Source: CAYLRF01 sp964385995
GTDB taxonomy: Bacteria > Bacillota > Clostridia > Lachnospirales > Lachnospiraceae
Assembly (NCBI GenBank): GCA_964385995.1
Contig: CAYLRF010000035.1
Span: forward strand, 1-17,411
Reading direction: 5' to 3'
Length of the DNA stretch: 17,411 nt
Positions 15,822 through 17,411 of the stretch are shown piece after piece. A program made the position numbers and the translations under genes. Each line of letters starts with the position of its first letter. Positions within the stretch are counted from its first letter, which is position 1. The notes beneath the pieces are model-generated. The model ran no database searches and was not told the origin of the DNA. It worked only from the letters and a program-made list of their open reading frames with translations.

Positions 15822-15924
15822 AGCTGATCGTGAGAGTAACCGCGGCAATGACCCGAGACAGAGGGCACGTTTGACGCATATCTTTATCAGAGCCAATCGT
15901 TAGATCAAACGCGGCAATGACCCG
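15822..15924. repeat. Imperfect direct repeat pair A around CGCGGCAATGACCCG
   Basis: The 15-base core CGCGGCAATGACCCG is identical at 15841-15855 and 15910-15924, 69 bases apart. Similarity extends leftward through ATCGT and AGA to 15822 and 15891, making units of about 34 bases. The second copy also sits in an 8-bp inverted repeat, AAACGCGG (15907-15914) with CCGCGTTT (15934-15941). Confidence 0.7.
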
Positions 15925-15943
15925 TGAAGGTGCCCGCGTTTAC

Positions 15944-16047
15944 CCTGACTTACGCGCTGAAAACCGCCGTGGAAAACGGCGAACCCGGATGTGATTGCCT
16001 GACACATAGTCCCGAAAATCGCCATGGAAAACGGCGAACCCTGATGT
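15944..16047. repeat. Imperfect direct repeat pair B with internal hairpin
   Basis: Two units of about 50 bases lie at 15944-15992 and 15998-16047, both starting CCTGAC. Their last 28 bases match at 26 positions. Each contains a small hairpin: CGCCGT, loop GGAAA, ACGGCG (15965-15981) in copy 1, and the same with one A-C mismatch (16020-16036) in copy 2. The second copy runs straight into the predicted AraC promoter. Confidence 0.7.
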
Positions 16048-16053
16048 TATAAT
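16025..16053 (+). promoter_or_regulatory. Predicted extended -10 promoter for the AraC gene
   Basis: TATAAT (16048-16053) is preceded by TG one base upstream (extended -10). A weak -35, TGGAAA (16025-16030), lies at a 17-base spacing inside the loop of repeat B copy 2. The leader to the AraC ATG would be about 150 bases. Confidence 0.55.
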
Positions 16054-16209
16054 TGTGGCGCGGGATACGGACATAATAACGACTCCCGCGGCGCTTTGCG
16101 ATGCCGCCGTGACGATATCCGGCCGGCCGGTCCGAAATCGCCGCGACGCGTCACGCGAAAGTTGTCAGTAAGTTTAGGATTTGTTTTTCTCGGGAACAGG
16201 GTAGACGAT

Positions 16210-17103
16210 ATGCCGATTTATTTGGACAGTGAGCTGCCGCACGCCGTGGTATCGGCGAACTCTCACTATTACAAGCAGCCCACACCGATTTCATATATCG
16301 ACCGGACGCTTATGCATCACAACCTTATCTATGTGATTAACGGCTCGTGGGCGATTAACGAAAACGGTGTAAATTACGAACTTAAGGGCGGCGACATTCT
16401 TCTGCTTCGCGCGGGATTGCGCCATTACACTTCGCGTCCGTGCGGCGCCGGAACCAAAACTTTCTGCGTTCATATAGATAATCTTGACGGGGATAATGAG
16501 CGCAATCAAAATAAAATAGTCCTGCCCACGCACATCCACACAAAAAGCGCGGACATAAAGAAATTATTCGAGAATATAACGACCGTCTTCTGGTCTACCG
16601 TGCCGTATAAGGAAAAACGCCTGAACGCGCTGGTCGATCTGCTGATATGCCAAATCGCGGGCGAAGTCGAAAAAGCTTCCGAAACGCCCCCTCCCACACG
16701 CTCTTCCCTTCAGGACGACATCTCGATCGTAAACGCCGCGACGGAAATCATTACGTCAAAACCCTATGTGCGCTACCGCGCGGACGAATGCTCGAAAATG
16801 CTCCTAATCAGCGAGAGAAAGCTAAGTGATGCCACACGCAGCGTTACCGGCATGACATTCAGCGCCTACGAACAAAACCTGAAACTTGAGATGATCGCGC
16901 TCATGCTTACGACCGAACCCGACAGATCGATACAGGAACTGGCCGAGTCGTACGCGTTTTACGACCAGTTTCATCTGAGCAAGGCGTTTAAGAAGAAATA
17001 CGGCTGCCCGCCCACGCAGTACAGGAAAAAATTCGCGGGCGGGACCGAAAACGAAGATACAAAAGACGCCGAAAAAGCGGACGGGCCCAAAGTAAGCGAC
17101 TGA
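16210..17103 (+). CDS. AraC family transcriptional regulator
   Basis: A 297-residue regulator. Residues about 35-95 form a cupin-type sensor (HHNLIYVINGSWAINENG, then YELKGGDILLLRAG), the usual place for a small ligand such as a sugar. Residues about 190-275 are the AraC double helix-turn-helix: the first helix pair is near ADECSKMLLISERKLSDA, and the second carries the signature SIQELAESYAFYDQFHLSKA followed by FKKKYGCPPTQYRKKF. A charged tail ends the protein. The ATG at 16210 gives a normal start for this class and has a weak AGGG about eight bases upstream; the longer frame from a TTG at 16096 adds 38 unlikely residues. The gene is divergent from mraZ. No sugar-use gene is in view, so its target is unknown; the downstream AAA-ATPase-like gene is not an obvious target. 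Confidence 0.9.
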   Translation: MPIYLDSELPHAVVSANSHYYKQPTPISYIDRTLMHHNLIYVINGSWAINENGVNYELKGGDILLLRAGLRHYTSRPCGAGTKTFCVHIDNLDGDNERNQNKIVLPTHIHTKSADIKKLFENITTVFWSTVPYKEKRLNALVDLLICQIAGEVEKASETPPPTRSSLQDDISIVNAATEIITSKPYVRYRADECSKMLLISERKLSDATRSVTGMTFSAYEQNLKLEMIALMLTTEPDRSIQELAESYAFYDQFHLSKAFKKKYGCPPTQYRKKFAGGTENEDTKDAEKADGPKVSD

Positions 17104-17124
17104 CTCTTAAATGTCCGGATGGAT

Positions 17125-17164
17125 CAGTCTGTCGGTCTATTTTGCAGTCTGTCAGTCTATTTTA
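17125..17164. repeat. 20-base tandem duplication after the AraC gene
   Basis: Units 17125-17144 and 17145-17164 match at 18 of 20 positions, each beginning CAGTCTGTC and ending TCTATTTT plus one base; a third CAG follows. It starts 22 bases beyond the AraC stop. No terminator is evident nearby apart from a weak 5-bp hairpin, GCCGC with GCGGC, at 17171-17188. Confidence 0.6.
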
Positions 17165-17296
17165 CAGCCCGCCGCCTCTATCTGCGGCACAAACACGGTT
17201 TCGTATGTGTCGATGGAGAGGGTGCAAAAAACGAAAAAAATAGAGTGACAAATCGGATATACATACACAACATAACAGATTAAGGAGATGTCGGAA

Positions 17297-17411
17297 GTGG
17301 AACAGGGAAAAAAATCGTTGCCCATCGGATATGATGATTTCGCGGAAATTCGCGGCAACAACCGCTACTATGTGGACAAAACGGGACTGATCCGCGAACT
17401 TATGGAAACCG
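17297..17411 (+). CDS. AAA-ATPase-like protein (PF09820 type), 5' end only
   Basis: The first 38 residues of a gene that runs off the right edge. They include LPIGYDDFAEIRGNNRYYVDK followed by TGLIREL, the standard N terminus of the AAA-ATPase-like family (PF09820), whose members usually also carry a C-terminal PD-(D/E)XK nuclease domain (DUF1703). The family is found in many copies in Lachnospiraceae and Bacteroidetes; its role is not settled. I chose GTG at 17297, nine bases after AAGGAG (17282-17287); an in-frame ATG at 17288 directly touches that site and is less likely. The P-loop and nuclease parts lie outside the window. Confidence 0.8.
   Translation, partial: MEQGKKSLPIGYDDFAEIRGNNRYYVDKTGLIRELMET

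Larger units (their letters stand above)
15775..16209. other. Repeat-rich intergenic region between mraZ and the AraC gene
   Basis: No gene is visible. Two different pairs of imperfect direct repeats occupy 15822-16047, followed by an extended -10 promoter for the AraC gene, a 7-base inverted repeat (CGCGGGA 16059-16065, TCCCGCG 16084-16090) and a 12-base palindrome CCGGCCGGCCGG (16119-16130). The reading frame that extends upstream from the AraC ATG is unlikely to be translated, because its sequence is arginine-rich and lacks family similarity. Confidence 0.6.

Noticed and set aside
15822..16047. CRISPR array.
   Set aside because: Only two copies of each of two different imperfect repeats, with no regular spacers and no cas genes.
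17152..17361. Minus-strand frame opposite the start of the AAA-ATPase-like gene.
   Set aside because: It overlaps the clearly recognisable plus-strand gene start, and its sequence matches no family I know.

Overview
The window looks like a chromosomal segment of an anaerobic Gram-positive Clostridia member, most likely Lachnospiraceae. Supporting signs are a DUF5688-type protein (a family I know almost only from Lachnospiraceae), a lipoprotein of the PrsA/SurA type beside mfd, FtsZ directly after FtsQ with no FtsA, strong AGGAGG-type ribosome binding sites, and an AAA-ATPase-like (PF09820) gene entering at the right edge. Base composition is moderate, and I see no sharp compositional break.

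Layout, left to right. Positions 1-595 hold no convincing gene but have predicted promoters in both directions and a long inverted repeat. A DUF5688 gene (596-1618, +) converges on a long leftward block. Read in its transcription direction (right to left), that block is mraZ, rsmH, ftsL-like, class B PBP (ftsI/pbpB), mraY, murD, ftsQ, ftsZ, a rho-independent terminator, then pth, mfd and a parvulin-like lipoprotein. To the right of mraZ lies a 550-base intergenic region rich in imperfect repeats, then a divergent AraC-type regulator (16210-17103, +) and the first 115 bases of an AAA-ATPase-like gene.

The mraZ-to-ftsZ block is a division and cell wall (dcw) cluster. MraZ is its regulator, RsmH methylates 16S rRNA, MraY and MurD make peptidoglycan precursors, the class B PBP crosslinks septal wall, FtsL and FtsQ belong to the divisome core, and FtsZ forms the ring. 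The mraZ promoter (TTGAAA, 17-base spacer, TACAAT) is followed at about +8 by two TGGGGA boxes 10 bases apart, the expected MraZ autorepression site. The cluster is short: murE, murF, ftsW, murG, murC and ftsA are not in it. Pth and Mfd are translationally coupled (ATGA overlap), and the lipoprotein has its own promoter inside the end of mfd.

Several start codons were chosen against the longest reading frame: TTG for mraZ and ftsZ, internal ATG for murD, the lipoprotein and the AraC regulator, and GTG for the right-edge gene. I find no CRISPR array, tRNA, rRNA, insertion sequence or phage gene. No clearly new system is visible. The parts least explained by known genes are the repeat-rich intergenic regions (1-595, 10492-10719, 15820-16060).
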